Below are positions 51,211-59,772 of a stretch of DNA of 64,000 nucleotides, one piece after another. The stretch comes from Marixanthomonas sp002364245 (GTDB lineage Bacteria > Bacteroidota > Bacteroidia > Flavobacteriales > Flavobacteriaceae), in the NCBI GenBank assembly GCA_963973455.1, contig CAXAZF010000005.1:221120-285119 (forward strand), given 5' to 3'. The position numbers and the translations under genes are program-made. Below the pieces are notes generated by a model that searched no databases, was not told the DNA's origin, and saw nothing but the letters and a program-made list of their open reading frames with translations. Positions within the stretch are counted from its first letter, which is position 1. Each line of letters begins with the position of its first letter.

Positions 51211-52068
51211 TTAAGAAGGCTTCCAAAGGATTTCTTCTGAAGCTATTTTGTTATCAATTAAATTTAATTCTATTAACTTTTCTTGAACGCTTTCTAGTTC
51301 TTCTTCAGTAAGATTTTTTTGACTCCACTCGGTTAGTGACAACCATTGCTGAACATCTTCCAGTTTTTGATCGTACCGATTAGAAATCATTTTATCTATA
51401 GATGGGATTTCTTTAAACTCCTTTGTAGTCTGGTTAATAGTTTCCAGTATAGAAGAAATAAGCTCACCATCTTTTTCTAAAATTTCATTACGCACTGCGA
51501 TTACAAAGCAGGGCCATGGGGTAGGGCATTCGCCAACCAAACGAAATGGGCCATTATCTACATATGGTTTTGTAGTAAACTTTTCCCACATAAAATAATC
51601 ACCATTTCCTTCGGGAAGATTTTTTAAAGCACCTTCTAAGTCTTTAATAACTTTAAAATCTAGGTCGTCTTCATAATTCCAACCTTGATTTTCGGCATTA
51701 ACATACGCCATTAAGTGTGAACCAGAACCATAGCGGCTAATAGCTGCTTCGGTACCTTTTAATTCTGAAACGTCTTCATAGTCTGAGTTTTCGGCTACGT
51801 GAATCCCCCATAATAAAGGTGATTTCACAAACACCTGAACAATTTTCGCATCGTTTCCGTTTATAATGTCACGAACAATGCCTTCGGTTAAAATAACGGC
51901 CATATCAATAGTACCGTCACGTAGGGCTTTACACATTTCGCCGGTTCCGCCGTAGTAATCTTTCCAACGAAGATTAATATCTTCATCATGGTATTTTTTG
52001 TCACGAAGTGTTAAATACCAAGGTAAGTTAAAGTGTTCCGGTACACCTCCTATGAGAAGCTTTTTCAT
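51211..52068 (-). CDS. cytosolic substrate-binding-fold protein (NMT1/THI5-like)
   Basis: A 285-residue protein resembling periplasmic binding proteins of the NMT1/SsuA type, but with no signal peptide: MKKLLIGGVPEHFNLPWYLT runs straight into the first strand. Features are the GTGEMCKALRDGTIDMAVILTEGIVRDI hinge region and ELKGTEAAISRYGSGSHLMAYVNAENQGW. A soluble relative of this kind is known from fungi (Ca3427) and has no established function. It overlaps the nucleoside phosphorylase gene by 4 bases (ATGA), suggesting a cytosolic enzyme or ligand-binding role tied to nucleosides or vitamin precursors. No ABC permease or ATPase genes are near. Confidence 0.7.
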   Translation of the reverse strand: MKKLLIGGVPEHFNLPWYLTLRDKKYHDEDINLRWKDYYGGTGEMCKALRDGTIDMAVILTEGIVRDIINGNDAKIVQVFVKSPLLWGIHVAENSDYEDVSELKGTEAAISRYGSGSHLMAYVNAENQGWNYEDDLDFKVIKDLEGALKNLPEGNGDYFMWEKFTTKPYVDNGPFRLVGECPTPWPCFVIAVRNEILEKDGELISSILETINQTTKEFKEIPSIDKMISNRYDQKLEDVQQWLSLTEWSQKNLTEEELESVQEKLIELNLIDNKIASEEILWKPS

Positions 52069-52934
52069 CTCGTAATTATTTCTAAAGTCTTTAAAATTAA
52101 ATTCTCCACAGTTTTTTGTGGTGTTTGGCTAAATTCGCCATTAGCCCTATTGGCTAAAATAGCGTTTAATGATATGGCTTTATGGTTCAATAATCTTGCC
52201 ATACCGTAGATTCCAGATGTTTCCATCTCAAGGTTAGTAATTCTTTTTATATTAATTGAGAAAGAAGCAATTTTGTTATTCAAATTTTTATCCTGCGTGG
52301 AAAGTCGTAAAACCCTTCCTTGCGGACCATAAAAACCAACATTTGTAGCTGTTATTCCTTTAATAAAATTTTCTTCGGAAAAAAGATTCAAAAGTGACTC
52401 GTCTGCATTCACTACATAAGGTGCTGATTTTTTGGTAGACCAATTTGTGTGTTGCATAAATGCTTCGGAAAAAGACTCATCCAAAAAAGATGTATTTCCA
52501 TAAAAGTGAAGCAAATTATCAAAACCAATAGCTATTTCAGAAATTAAAAAACTATCCATAGGAATATCGGGCTGAATGGCTCCAGAGGTTCCCACCCGAA
52601 TAATAGTGAGCTGTGTATGAGTCTCTTTTATGGTTCTTGTTTCAAAATCAATATTGACCAAAGCGTCCAGTTCATTAAAAACAATATCGATATTATCGGT
52701 TCCTATTCCAGTTGAAATTACCGAAATCCGTTTACCATTATACGTGCCAGTATGGGTTTTAAATTCTCTTTTGTGAACTTTAACTTCTATGGAATCGAAA
52801 TGTTTTGAAATGCTTTCTACCCGATCCGGGTCACCAACAGTTATGATGGTTTGGGCAAGGTCTTTGGGCTTTAAGTTAAGATGATAAATACTGCCATTGG
52901 AATTTAAAATCAACTCAGATTCTGCTATTTTCAT
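52065..52934 (-). CDS. nucleoside phosphorylase, PNP/UDP family
   Basis: A 289-residue enzyme of the purine/uridine phosphorylase superfamily, cleaving N-glycosidic bonds of nucleosides with phosphate (or water in hydrolase members). Motifs are the phosphate-binding TVGDPDRVE near 34, VISTGIGTDNIDIVFNEL, LTIIRVGTSGAIQPD, and the ribose-binding NLEMETSGIYGMARLL with the conserved Glu-Met-Glu. The overall pattern is closest to uridine phosphorylase-like proteins. It overlaps both neighbours by 4 bases and is thus co-translated with the SUI1-like factor and the substrate-binding-fold protein. Base specificity cannot be read from the sequence. Confidence 0.85.
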   Translation of the reverse strand: MKIAESELILNSNGSIYHLNLKPKDLAQTIITVGDPDRVESISKHFDSIEVKVHKREFKTHTGTYNGKRISVISTGIGTDNIDIVFNELDALVNIDFETRTIKETHTQLTIIRVGTSGAIQPDIPMDSFLISEIAIGFDNLLHFYGNTSFLDESFSEAFMQHTNWSTKKSAPYVVNADESLLNLFSEENFIKGITATNVGFYGPQGRVLRLSTQDKNLNNKIASFSINIKRITNLEMETSGIYGMARLLNHKAISLNAILANRANGEFSQTPQKTVENLILKTLEIITR

Positions 52935-53254
52935 CCACCAACACGTTTAACATTGAATCCCTTATCTTCAAGAAATTTCATAATTTCTTTTCGGTAATCC
53001 CCTTGAATGATAATCTGTTCGTTTTTGAAACTACCACCCACACCCAACATTTTTTTTAGTTCCTTGGCAAGTTGCTTAAAGTCACTTTGGGCGCCATTGT
53101 AGTTATCAATAATGGTAATAGGTTTGCCGCGACGTTTTTCATATTTACAATGTAAGGGATCGTCTTGAAGCCAAACATTAGATTTTTCTTCCTTTGGTTC
53201 TTCAGGTGTTTCGTGATCTGGGAATAAGTTTTTTAACTGATCTTGTAAATCCAT
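52931..53254 (-). CDS. SUI1/eIF1-like translation factor, YciH family
   Basis: A 107-residue protein. The C-terminal 70 residues carry the SUI1 fold: KRRGKPITIIDNYNGAQSDFKQLAKELKKMLGVGGSFKNEQIIIQGDYRKEI is the eIF1/YciH signature. The N-terminal 30 residues are polar and include a CKYEKRR motif. Such factors discriminate start codons in E. coli reports, though the role in Bacteroidota is not known to me. The gene is in an operon with overlapping or near-overlapping neighbours. Confidence 0.88.
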   Translation of the reverse strand: MDLQDQLKNLFPDHETPEEPKEEKSNVWLQDDPLHCKYEKRRGKPITIIDNYNGAQSDFKQLAKELKKMLGVGGSFKNEQIIIQGDYRKEIMKFLEDKGFNVKRVGG

Positions 53255-53257
53255 GAA

Positions 53258-54208
53258 CTATTCTTTAATCAATCCTATTTCAACTAAGCGTTGGTGCAAA
53301 AAGTCGCCAGCCGTAATATCTGGAAATGCTTTTGGGTGCTCTTCATCTATACATTCTTCTAAGCAATTTAATTTCATGTCACTTCGTGGGTGCATAAAAA
53401 ATGGAATGCTATAACGTGGGTTGTCCCACTCTTCTCTCGGAGGGTTTACCACTCGGTGAATGGTAGAACGTAGTTTATTATTAGTGTGGCGTTCCAGCAT
53501 ATCACCTACATTAATTACCAACTCGTCTTCTTGTGGAATAGCATCGATCCATTCGCCGTCTTTGCGTAATACTTGTAATCCTCCAGCTGAGGCTCCCATC
53601 AATAAGGTAATCAAGTTAATGTCCCCGTGAGCCCCGGCACGTACGGCTCCTTTTGGTTCTTCGGTAATAGGTGGGTAATGTATTGGGCGTAAAATACTGT
53701 TTCCGTTGGTGGCCCATTTATCAAAATAAGTTTCTTCAATACCTATATACAATGCTAGGGCACGAAGCACGTATATACCTGTTTTTTCAAGCATTCGGTA
53801 AGCTTCCATTCCGGTAGGGTTAAAATCAGGAAGTTCTTTTACTTCTACATTATCAGGATATTCTTCAGGTAATTTTGCTTCTGCATCAGGTTCTTGACCA
53901 AAATGCCAAAACTCTTTTAAATCACCTTCCTTTTTGCCTTTTGCATGTTCTTTTCCGAAGGAAACATAACCGCGTTGACCACCTAGCCCTTCTATTTCAT
54001 ACTTTTCTTTATCTTCAACAGGTAAAGCAAAGAAAGCTTTAATTTCTTTGTAAAGTTTTTCGACTAAATCATCACTTAAAAAATGATTTTTTAAAGATAC
54101 AAAGCCTATTTCTTCATAAGCGGCACCAATTTCATCTACAAACTTTTGTTTTCTTTTTGGGTCATCAGACAAGAAGTCTGCAAGATCCACGCTAGGTATA
54201 TTATTCAT
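53258..54208 (-). CDS. isopenicillin N synthase-like Fe(II)/2-oxoglutarate oxygenase
   Basis: A 316-residue oxygenase of the DIOX_N/2OG-FeII family. The iron ligands are His194, Asp196 (HGD) and His251 (HRVVNPP), and the co-substrate carboxylate motif is Arg266-x-Ser268 (RYS), so the active site looks complete. DIOX_N features occupy residues 1-120. The family includes isopenicillin N synthase, ACC oxidase and flavonoid dioxygenases; bacterial members act on varied substrates, unknown here. First gene of the four-gene minus-strand run; tandem TATATTTG elements lie upstream. Confidence 0.85.
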   Translation of the reverse strand: MNNIPSVDLADFLSDDPKRKQKFVDEIGAAYEEIGFVSLKNHFLSDDLVEKLYKEIKAFFALPVEDKEKYEIEGLGGQRGYVSFGKEHAKGKKEGDLKEFWHFGQEPDAEAKLPEEYPDNVEVKELPDFNPTGMEAYRMLEKTGIYVLRALALYIGIEETYFDKWATNGNSILRPIHYPPITEEPKGAVRAGAHGDINLITLLMGASAGGLQVLRKDGEWIDAIPQEDELVINVGDMLERHTNNKLRSTIHRVVNPPREEWDNPRYSIPFFMHPRSDMKLNCLEECIDEEHPKAFPDITAGDFLHQRLVEIGLIKE

Positions 54209-54228
54209 AAGGTTTTATTTTCAAATTA

Positions 54229-54245
54229 CAAATATACCAAATATA
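54229..54245 (-). promoter_or_regulatory. two consecutive -7-type elements upstream of the oxygenase gene
   Basis: Two TATATTTG matches on the minus strand (54229-54236 and 54238-54245), 21 and 30 bases before the start at 54208. This could give alternative transcription starts. Confidence 0.45.
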
Positions 54246-54282
54246 GAGGTCATTTCCGAAGTTAAAAAAGTGAATTAAACGC

Positions 54283-54312
54283 TTTGCTGAACAGCTATTT
54301 TTTCTACATTTG
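54283..54312 (+). promoter_or_regulatory. full Bacteroidota promoter for the fused E1 gene
   Basis: TTTG (54283-54286), an 18-base spacer, then TACATTTG (54305-54312) matches the Bacteroidota -33/-7 consensus exactly, 19 bases before the ATG at 54332. This is the best full promoter in the window. Confidence 0.65.
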
Positions 54313-54331
54313 AAAGTACTAAAAACAAACT

Positions 54332-56338
54332 ATGAGTTCTGAAACTGCACCTACAATTCATTTTAATTACGACCGTAGCAATATTGATGATAATACTTTA
54401 ATTTCCTTATATAAAAGAATGTTGAAGCCTCGTTTAATTGAGGAAAAGATGCTCATTTTATTGCGACAGGGTAAAATTTCAAAATGGTTTAGTGGTATTG
54501 GTCAAGAAGCCATATCGGTTGGGATCACTTCAGTTTTAGACAAAGATGAATATATTTTGCCCATGCACCGAAACCTAGGTGTTTTTACTACGCGCGATAT
54601 ACCTTTATATAGATTATTCTCACAATGGCAAGGTAAAGCTAATGGTTTTACAAAAGGGCGTGACCGTAGTTTTCATTTTGGAACTCAAGAGTTTAAAATA
54701 GTGGGGATGATTTCACACTTGGGACCACAATTTGGCGTTGCCGATGGTATTGCCTTAGGAAACAAATTAAAAAATAATAAGCAGGTCTGTGCTGTTTTTA
54801 CTGGCGAAGGTGGAACAAGCGAAGGGGACATTCACGAAGCATTGAATGTAGCTTCGGTATGGCAATTACCTGTTCTTTTTTGCATTGAAAATAATGGATA
54901 CGGACTTTCTACTCCTACTAATGAACAGTATAATTGTGAAAACCTTGCCGACCGGGGTAAAGGCTACGGAATGGAAGCACATATTATTGAAGGAAATAAT
55001 ATTCTGGAAGTGTATACCAAAGTGAAATCACTGGTAAAAGATATGCGGGAAAACCCACGTCCTGTGTTATTAGAGTTTAAAACCTTTAGAATGAGAGGCC
55101 ATGAAGAGGCTAGTGGTACCAAATACGTTCCGCAAGAACTGATGGATGAGTGGGCAGCCAAAGATCCTCTTGAAAATTTTGCAGCATTTCTTCGGAATGA
55201 AAATTTACTTACTGAAGAAGATAACACACGATTTAAAGAGGAAATAATTTCTGAAATAAACGAAAACCTCGATTTGGCTTTTTCTGAAGAAGTGATTGTA
55301 GCAGATACAGCAACCGAAACGAATGATTTATATGAAAGCTTTGAATACAAAGAAGTTTCGCCCAATAATGAAACCGAAGAAATTCGCTTGGTTGATGCAA
55401 TCTCTCAAGGATTAAAACAATCTATGCAACGTCACGATAATCTTATAATCATGGGACAAGATATAGCTGAGTACGGGGGTGTTTTTAAAATAACCGATGG
55501 GTTTATAGATGAATTCGGTAAAGACCGTGTGCGGAACACACCTATATGCGAGTCTTCCATAATTTCTGCTACTATGGGGCTTTCTATCAACGGATATAAA
55601 TCTGTTATGGAAATGCAGTTTGGCGATTTTGCAACTTCAGGTTTCAATCCTATTGTAAACTATTTAGCAAAAAGTCATTATCGTTGGAACCAAAAAGCAG
55701 ATGTGGTAATTCGAATGCCTTGTGGCGCAGGAGTGGGTGCAGGGCCTTTTCATAGTCAGACGAACGAAGCTTGGTTTACCCATACTCCCGGATTAAAGGT
55801 AGTTTACCCAGCGTTTCCTTATGATGCAAAAGGGTTACTGGCCACAGCAGTTGAAGATCCTAATCCAGTGATGTTTTTTGAACACAAAGCTTTGTATAGA
55901 AGTGTTCGTCAAGAAGTACCAACCGATTATTACACTTTACCCTTAGGAAAAGCTTCTTTAATAAGAGAAGGAAATGACATTACCATAGTTACCTATGGCG
56001 CTGGAGTGCATTGGGCTATAGAAACCTTAGATGAAATGTCGAGTATTTCAGCAGATTTAATTGATTTGCGAACCCTTTCACCGTTAGATACTGAAACTAT
56101 TTATGCTTCAGTAAAGAAAACCAACAAAGTGATTATCCTTCAAGAAGATTCCATGTTTGGTGGGTTAGCTTCAGATATTTCAGCGTTAATTTCTGAAAAT
56201 TGTTTTGAATATTTAGACGCGCCAATTAAGCGTGTAGCAAGTATGGAAACCCCAGTTCCATTCGCTGCAAACCTTGAAAAACAGTACCTTCCTATAGAAC
56301 GTTTTAAAGAAGAATTGGCTTCATTAGCAGCTTATTAA
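54332..56338 (+). CDS. fused E1 alpha/beta 2-oxoacid dehydrogenase
   Basis: A 668-residue thiamine diphosphate enzyme combining the alpha and beta E1 subunits of a branched-chain or acetoin-type 2-oxoacid dehydrogenase complex. Residues about 20-330 are the alpha half (TPP motif GEGGTSEGD...ENNGYG at about 168-195). Residues about 345-668 are the beta half (IIMGQDIAEYGGVFKITDGF, the RNTPICESSI and FEHKALYR segments). Decarboxylation and transfer to the E2 lipoyl domain occur here. Fusion of the two halves is common in Bacteroidota. E2 and E3 genes are not adjacent. Confidence 0.9.
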   Translation: MSSETAPTIHFNYDRSNIDDNTLISLYKRMLKPRLIEEKMLILLRQGKISKWFSGIGQEAISVGITSVLDKDEYILPMHRNLGVFTTRDIPLYRLFSQWQGKANGFTKGRDRSFHFGTQEFKIVGMISHLGPQFGVADGIALGNKLKNNKQVCAVFTGEGGTSEGDIHEALNVASVWQLPVLFCIENNGYGLSTPTNEQYNCENLADRGKGYGMEAHIIEGNNILEVYTKVKSLVKDMRENPRPVLLEFKTFRMRGHEEASGTKYVPQELMDEWAAKDPLENFAAFLRNENLLTEEDNTRFKEEIISEINENLDLAFSEEVIVADTATETNDLYESFEYKEVSPNNETEEIRLVDAISQGLKQSMQRHDNLIIMGQDIAEYGGVFKITDGFIDEFGKDRVRNTPICESSIISATMGLSINGYKSVMEMQFGDFATSGFNPIVNYLAKSHYRWNQKADVVIRMPCGAGVGAGPFHSQTNEAWFTHTPGLKVVYPAFPYDAKGLLATAVEDPNPVMFFEHKALYRSVRQEVPTDYYTLPLGKASLIREGNDITIVTYGAGVHWAIETLDEMSSISADLIDLRTLSPLDTETIYASVKKTNKVIILQEDSMFGGLASDISALISENCFEYLDAPIKRVASMETPVPFAANLEKQYLPIERFKEELASLAAY

Positions 56339-56342
56339 AATG

Positions 56343-56359
56343 TTAACATTTGCTGTTAA
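56343..56359. promoter_or_regulatory. TTAACA-N5-TGTTAA palindrome upstream of the DUF1328 gene
   Basis: Perfect 6-bp arms with a 5-base spacer, immediately after the E1 gene and 78 bases before the DUF1328 start. It matches the palindrome at 22753 upstream of rpoD in arms and spacing. Confidence 0.35.
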
Positions 56360-56436
56360 ACTTATTGTAAACATTCCTTTTCAAGAACGATTGTTACGTA
56401 CCTTAGTGATATACTAATCATTAAAACTTAAAAATT

Positions 56437-56598
56437 ATGGTACGTTGGATTGTTATTTTTCTAGTAATCGCAATTATTGCGGCAATATTTGGATTTGGTG
56501 GCATCGCAGAAGGTGCGACTGATATCGCAATGATTATCTTTTGGATATTTTTAGTACTACTTGTACTATCTTTATTATCTAGATTGTTTAGAAGATAA
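56437..56598 (+). CDS. DUF1328-type small membrane protein
   Basis: A 53-residue ORF. It opens MVRWIVIFLVIAIIAAIFGF, then GGIAEGATDIAMIIFWIFL and a C-terminal LSRLFRR. Two hydrophobic helices separated by the G-x-A-x-G-A-x-D-I-A segment are the hallmark of the DUF1328 (YtjA) family, small inner-membrane proteins linked to stress responses in some bacteria. The length matches the family. First of three closely spaced envelope genes. Confidence 0.85.
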   Translation: MVRWIVIFLVIAIIAAIFGFGGIAEGATDIAMIIFWIFLVLLVLSLLSRLFRR

Positions 56599-56645
56599 AA
56601 TATTAATTAAATTATACTAACCCTTAAAATTTAAAATTACCAAGT

Positions 56646-57125
56646 ATGAAAAAACTAATTATATTAGCTGTAGTGGCTATGACCGTATTGTCTTGCGGTG
56701 TTTCCAAAACAGTTTCTGAATCACGTAAAATCATCAAAGGATATTGGTCTTTGGATAATATAACATATAGTGAATCTGGGGAATTTAATGTTTCCTTGTT
56801 GGGAGATACTTCAAAAGAATGTTTTGAAGGTAGTACCTGGAGATTTATTCCGAATAATAACACAGGAGTATATACTATAAATAATTCAGATTGCCCTACA
56901 GGAGATAGAAACTTTATCTTTACTATACAGGAGATAGATCCTACAACAGGTCTTTACGACTTCTTACTAAAACCAACCAATGCTAAAGGAAAATCTGATA
57001 ATGATGTTGGTTTCCGTTTGCAACTAACGCAGTTGAATGAGTCAACAATGCGCTGGGAACAAACAGTTAATCTAGAAGGATCTCCTTTTACAATAAATAT
57101 GAACTTTACTAAAATTAATGAATAA
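56646..57125 (+). CDS. lipocalin-like lipoprotein
   Basis: A 159-residue lipoprotein (lipobox VLSC, Cys17) with a lipocalin-type beta-barrel. The pattern KIIKGYWSLDNITYSESGEFNVSLLGDT...CFEGSTWRFIPNNNTGVYTIN...FRLQLTQLNESTMRWEQTV shows the short G-x-W motif and alternating strands of the lipocalin-like family found throughout Flavobacteriaceae. It may bind lipids or hydrophobic molecules, or act in envelope maintenance. It overlaps the next start by one base (TAATG), so the next gene is translationally coupled. Anchored in the envelope through its acylated Cys. Confidence 0.8.
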   Translation: MKKLIILAVVAMTVLSCGVSKTVSESRKIIKGYWSLDNITYSESGEFNVSLLGDTSKECFEGSTWRFIPNNNTGVYTINNSDCPTGDRNFIFTIQEIDPTTGLYDFLLKPTNAKGKSDNDVGFRLQLTQLNESTMRWEQTVNLEGSPFTINMNFTKINE

Positions 57126-57841
57126 TGAAAAAGACACTTAAACAAATATCGATAATTGGCTTAGCCTTCCTTTTTTTAACGGCATTTACAAACTGTGAGG
57201 CTGTAAAAAATGCAAACAACAAACAAAAGGGTGCTGTAATAGGTGCCACTGGAGGAGCTGTATTAGGAGCCATTTTAGGTAATAATATTGGTAAAGGTGG
57301 TAATGGAGAGTTAGGAGCCGTAATTGGTGGTGTTGCAGGAGGAGCTGCTGGAGTTATTATTGGTAATAAAATGGACAAACAAGCCCAGAAAATTGAAACT
57401 GAAATACCGGGGGCACAAGTAGAACGTGTAGACGATGGTATTGTAGTTACTTTCGATGAAAACAGTGGTGTTTATTTTGATACTAATAAATACAATATTA
57501 ACGCAGCATCACAAGCAACATTAGATAAGCTTGCTAACGTACTTCGTGAATATCCAGATACCGATGTATTGGTAGTTGGGCACACAGATAGTACAGGTTC
57601 TGAAGCGTATAACATGACGCTTTCTAAGCAACGTGCACAATCTGTTACTAATTACTTTACACAAACAAAAGGGTTGAGTAATGGAAGGTTTACAACTAAC
57701 TGGTTTGGAGAACAAACGCCAGTGGCAGATAACAGTACAGAAGATGGTCGTGCTCAAAACCGTCGTGTAAATGTAGCCATCGTACCTAATGAAAAAATGG
57801 TAGATGATGCCGAACAGGAAGCACAACAAGGTGGAAATTAA
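57125..57841 (+). CDS. OmpA-family lipoprotein with glycine-zipper segment
   Basis: A 238-residue envelope protein: lipobox FTNC (Cys24), a glycine-zipper region (about 35-80; GAVIGATGGAVLGAILGNNIGKGGNGELGAVIGGVAGG) that can span or insert into a membrane, and an OmpA C-terminal domain (about 115-225) with VVGHTDSTGSEAYNMTLSKQRA and AQNRRVNVAIVP for peptidoglycan binding. Structurally it resembles YiaD/OmpA-like proteins. The tail is acidic and Gln-rich. Third gene of the DUF1328-lipocalin-OmpA set, ending at a strong terminator. Confidence 0.88.
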   Translation: MKKTLKQISIIGLAFLFLTAFTNCEAVKNANNKQKGAVIGATGGAVLGAILGNNIGKGGNGELGAVIGGVAGGAAGVIIGNKMDKQAQKIETEIPGAQVERVDDGIVVTFDENSGVYFDTNKYNINAASQATLDKLANVLREYPDTDVLVVGHTDSTGSEAYNMTLSKQRAQSVTNYFTQTKGLSNGRFTTNWFGEQTPVADNSTEDGRAQNRRVNVAIVPNEKMVDDAEQEAQQGGN

Positions 57842-57866
57842 GAACTATTTACACTAATACACATTT

Positions 57867-57900
57867 AATCCTGCTTTATATATTGAAGCAGGATTTTTTT
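57867..57900 (+). terminator. terminator between the OmpA gene and the polyketide cluster
   Basis: AATCCTGCTT and AAGCAGGATT form a perfect 10-bp stem with a 9-base loop, followed by a seven-T run. It isolates the envelope genes from the cluster that begins at 57930. Confidence 0.88.
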
Positions 57901-57929
57901 ATGTGGTAAAATCCCGTTTACTTTATGCA

Positions 57930-59063
57930 ATGGCAATTAGTAGAATCTATGATGTTGTAATAATTGGAGGTGGCCTAGCAGGCTTAACCTGTGCCTTGCA
58001 CCTTTCAAGAAAAGGTGTTGATGTCCTTTTAATTGAGAAAAACACCTATCCTCATCATAAAGTGTGCGGCGAATATGTTTCAAATGAAGTATTACCTTAT
58101 TTAAAATCTTTAGATACTCATCCTTTAACCGAAGGCGCTGTACCTATTTCAAGACTTGAAATTACAAATCCTAACAATAAAAAATTACATACTGAATTGC
58201 CTTTGGGAGGCTTTGGATTGAGTCGGTATTACTTTGACAATTTGCTGTTCGAAAAAATGAAAGAAACAAGTGACGTTGTTTTTAAAACTGTTGAAACCAT
58301 TTTATTTCAAAAAGAATTTTTTTCAATTACAACCCAAGATAATACAAAGTTTAGGGCAAAATTTATAGTGGGCGCCCACGGAAAACGGTCAAATATTGAC
58401 AAAAAATTAAAAAGAAATTTTATAAAGCAAAAATCTTCTTGGCTAGCGGTTAAAGCACATTATAAGTATGATTTTCCAGCAGATACAGTTGCATTGCATA
58501 CTTTTAAAGGCGGATATTGTGGCCTTTCAAAAACTGAAACGGGAGCTATTAACGCCTGCTATTTAACCACCTATAACTCTTTTAAGAAATTTAAAGGCAT
58601 CGAAGATTTTCAGAAAAACAATATGAGTGAAAACCCTAATTTAAATCAATTTTTTTCTGAAGCCATTCCAGTATTTGATTCACCTTTAACGATTGGGCAG
58701 ATTTCATTTCAACCTAAAAAACCAATTGAAAACCATATTTTTATGATAGGGGATAGTGCGGGCTTAATCCATCCGCTTTGTGGAAACGGTATGGCAATAG
58801 CCATTCATAGTGCGAAACTTTTTTCCGAAATATTTCTGAAACAATACAAAAACAATAAAATAGATAGAAACATTTTAGAGAAAGAGTATAAAAAACAATG
58901 GAACTATACTTTTTCAAAACGATTGAAAACCGGCAGATACATACAAAAATTGCTTATGAATGATACAACAGCCAATATTGGTTTTTCTTTGCTTAATACA
59001 TTTCCAAGTCTACTGAATACTATTATAAAAAACACACACGGAACCCCTATAAAAAATGCCTAA
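57930..59063 (+). CDS. FAD-dependent oxidoreductase of the polyketide cluster
   Basis: A 377-residue flavoprotein of the group that includes geranylgeranyl reductases and aromatic hydroxylases. The FAD Rossmann motif GGGLAG is at 13-18, followed by LHLSRKGVDVLLIEK. The second FAD motif is IGDSAGLIHPLCGNGMAIA near 275-295. An AHGKRS-type segment fits the hydroxylase/reductase family. In the cluster it probably hydroxylates, oxidises or saturates the polyketide or its acyl chain. The ATG at 57930 was chosen over a GTG at 57903, which sits immediately after the terminator T-run. Cys46 and the CGE segment are typical. First gene; overlaps the next by 8 bases. Confidence 0.83.
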   Translation: MAISRIYDVVIIGGGLAGLTCALHLSRKGVDVLLIEKNTYPHHKVCGEYVSNEVLPYLKSLDTHPLTEGAVPISRLEITNPNNKKLHTELPLGGFGLSRYYFDNLLFEKMKETSDVVFKTVETILFQKEFFSITTQDNTKFRAKFIVGAHGKRSNIDKKLKRNFIKQKSSWLAVKAHYKYDFPADTVALHTFKGGYCGLSKTETGAINACYLTTYNSFKKFKGIEDFQKNNMSENPNLNQFFSEAIPVFDSPLTIGQISFQPKKPIENHIFMIGDSAGLIHPLCGNGMAIAIHSAKLFSEIFLKQYKNNKIDRNILEKEYKKQWNYTFSKRLKTGRYIQKLLMNDTTANIGFSLLNTFPSLLNTIIKNTHGTPIKNA

Positions 59064-59772
59064 GTACACTTCAAAAAAACGATCTGCTGAAACTGAAATC
59101 ATGGACGATTTCAACTTACAAGGCAAAGAAATGCAAGCTGTGTTAACCGATTTAAAAACCGTCAGCAGCTTACTGGGTGGCGCAAACATAACATTAAAAG
59201 GAATTAGAGAGTTACTAAAAGAAAGCCCTAAAAATAAATCACTTACTATTGTTGATGTAGGATGTGGTGATGGGGAAATGCTTCGGAAGTGTGCTCGTTT
59301 TGGAAAACGAAATGGATATAATTTTAGGCTAATTGGTCTTGATGCAAATCCTAATATAATTTCAGAAGCAAAAGAGCGATCAAAAAGCTATGAAAACCTT
59401 ACCTTTAATACTGTTGATGTTTTTTCAAAAGAATCAATCCCAAAATCTGATATTACACTATGTAATTTGTTTTTGCACCATTTTAAAAATGATAGTATTC
59501 TAACCATTCTTCAAAACTTGGTATATACATCAAAAATAGGAGTAGTAGTAAATGATTTGCAACGTAGTAAAGTAGCTTTTATATTGTTTAAAGGGTTTAG
59601 CAGGGTATTTTTAAAAACGAAAATAGCCCGTCACGATGGCTTGGTATCGGTAGCCAGAGGATTTAAAAGAAAAGAATTAGAGCGTTTTTCAGAAAAAATC
59701 AACAACCAACAATCCTTAATCTATTGGAAATGGGCTTTTCGTTATCAATGGATTTTAAAAAACAATTTATGA
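59056..59772 (+). CDS. SAM-dependent methyltransferase of the polyketide cluster
   Basis: A 238-residue class I methyltransferase. Motif I is VDVGCGDGEMLRK (about 73-85). LIGLDANPNIISEAK and DITLCNLFLHHF are motif II/III-like stretches. The N-terminal 65 residues are a helical cap. Overlap of 8 bases upstream and 4 bases downstream (ATGA) makes it translationally coupled to both neighbours. O- or C-methylation of the polyketide product is the natural inference, parallel to the methyltransferases next to type III PKS genes in Streptomyces (SrsB) and Bacillus (BpsB). Confidence 0.82.
   Translation: MPKYTSKKRSAETEIMDDFNLQGKEMQAVLTDLKTVSSLLGGANITLKGIRELLKESPKNKSLTIVDVGCGDGEMLRKCARFGKRNGYNFRLIGLDANPNIISEAKERSKSYENLTFNTVDVFSKESIPKSDITLCNLFLHHFKNDSILTILQNLVYTSKIGVVVNDLQRSKVAFILFKGFSRVFLKTKIARHDGLVSVARGFKRKELERFSEKINNQQSLIYWKWAFRYQWILKNNL

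Noticed and set aside
57903..57929. GTG start for the flavoprotein
   Set aside because: It sits immediately after a terminator T-run and adds nine residues before the FAD motif; ATG at 57930 is better.
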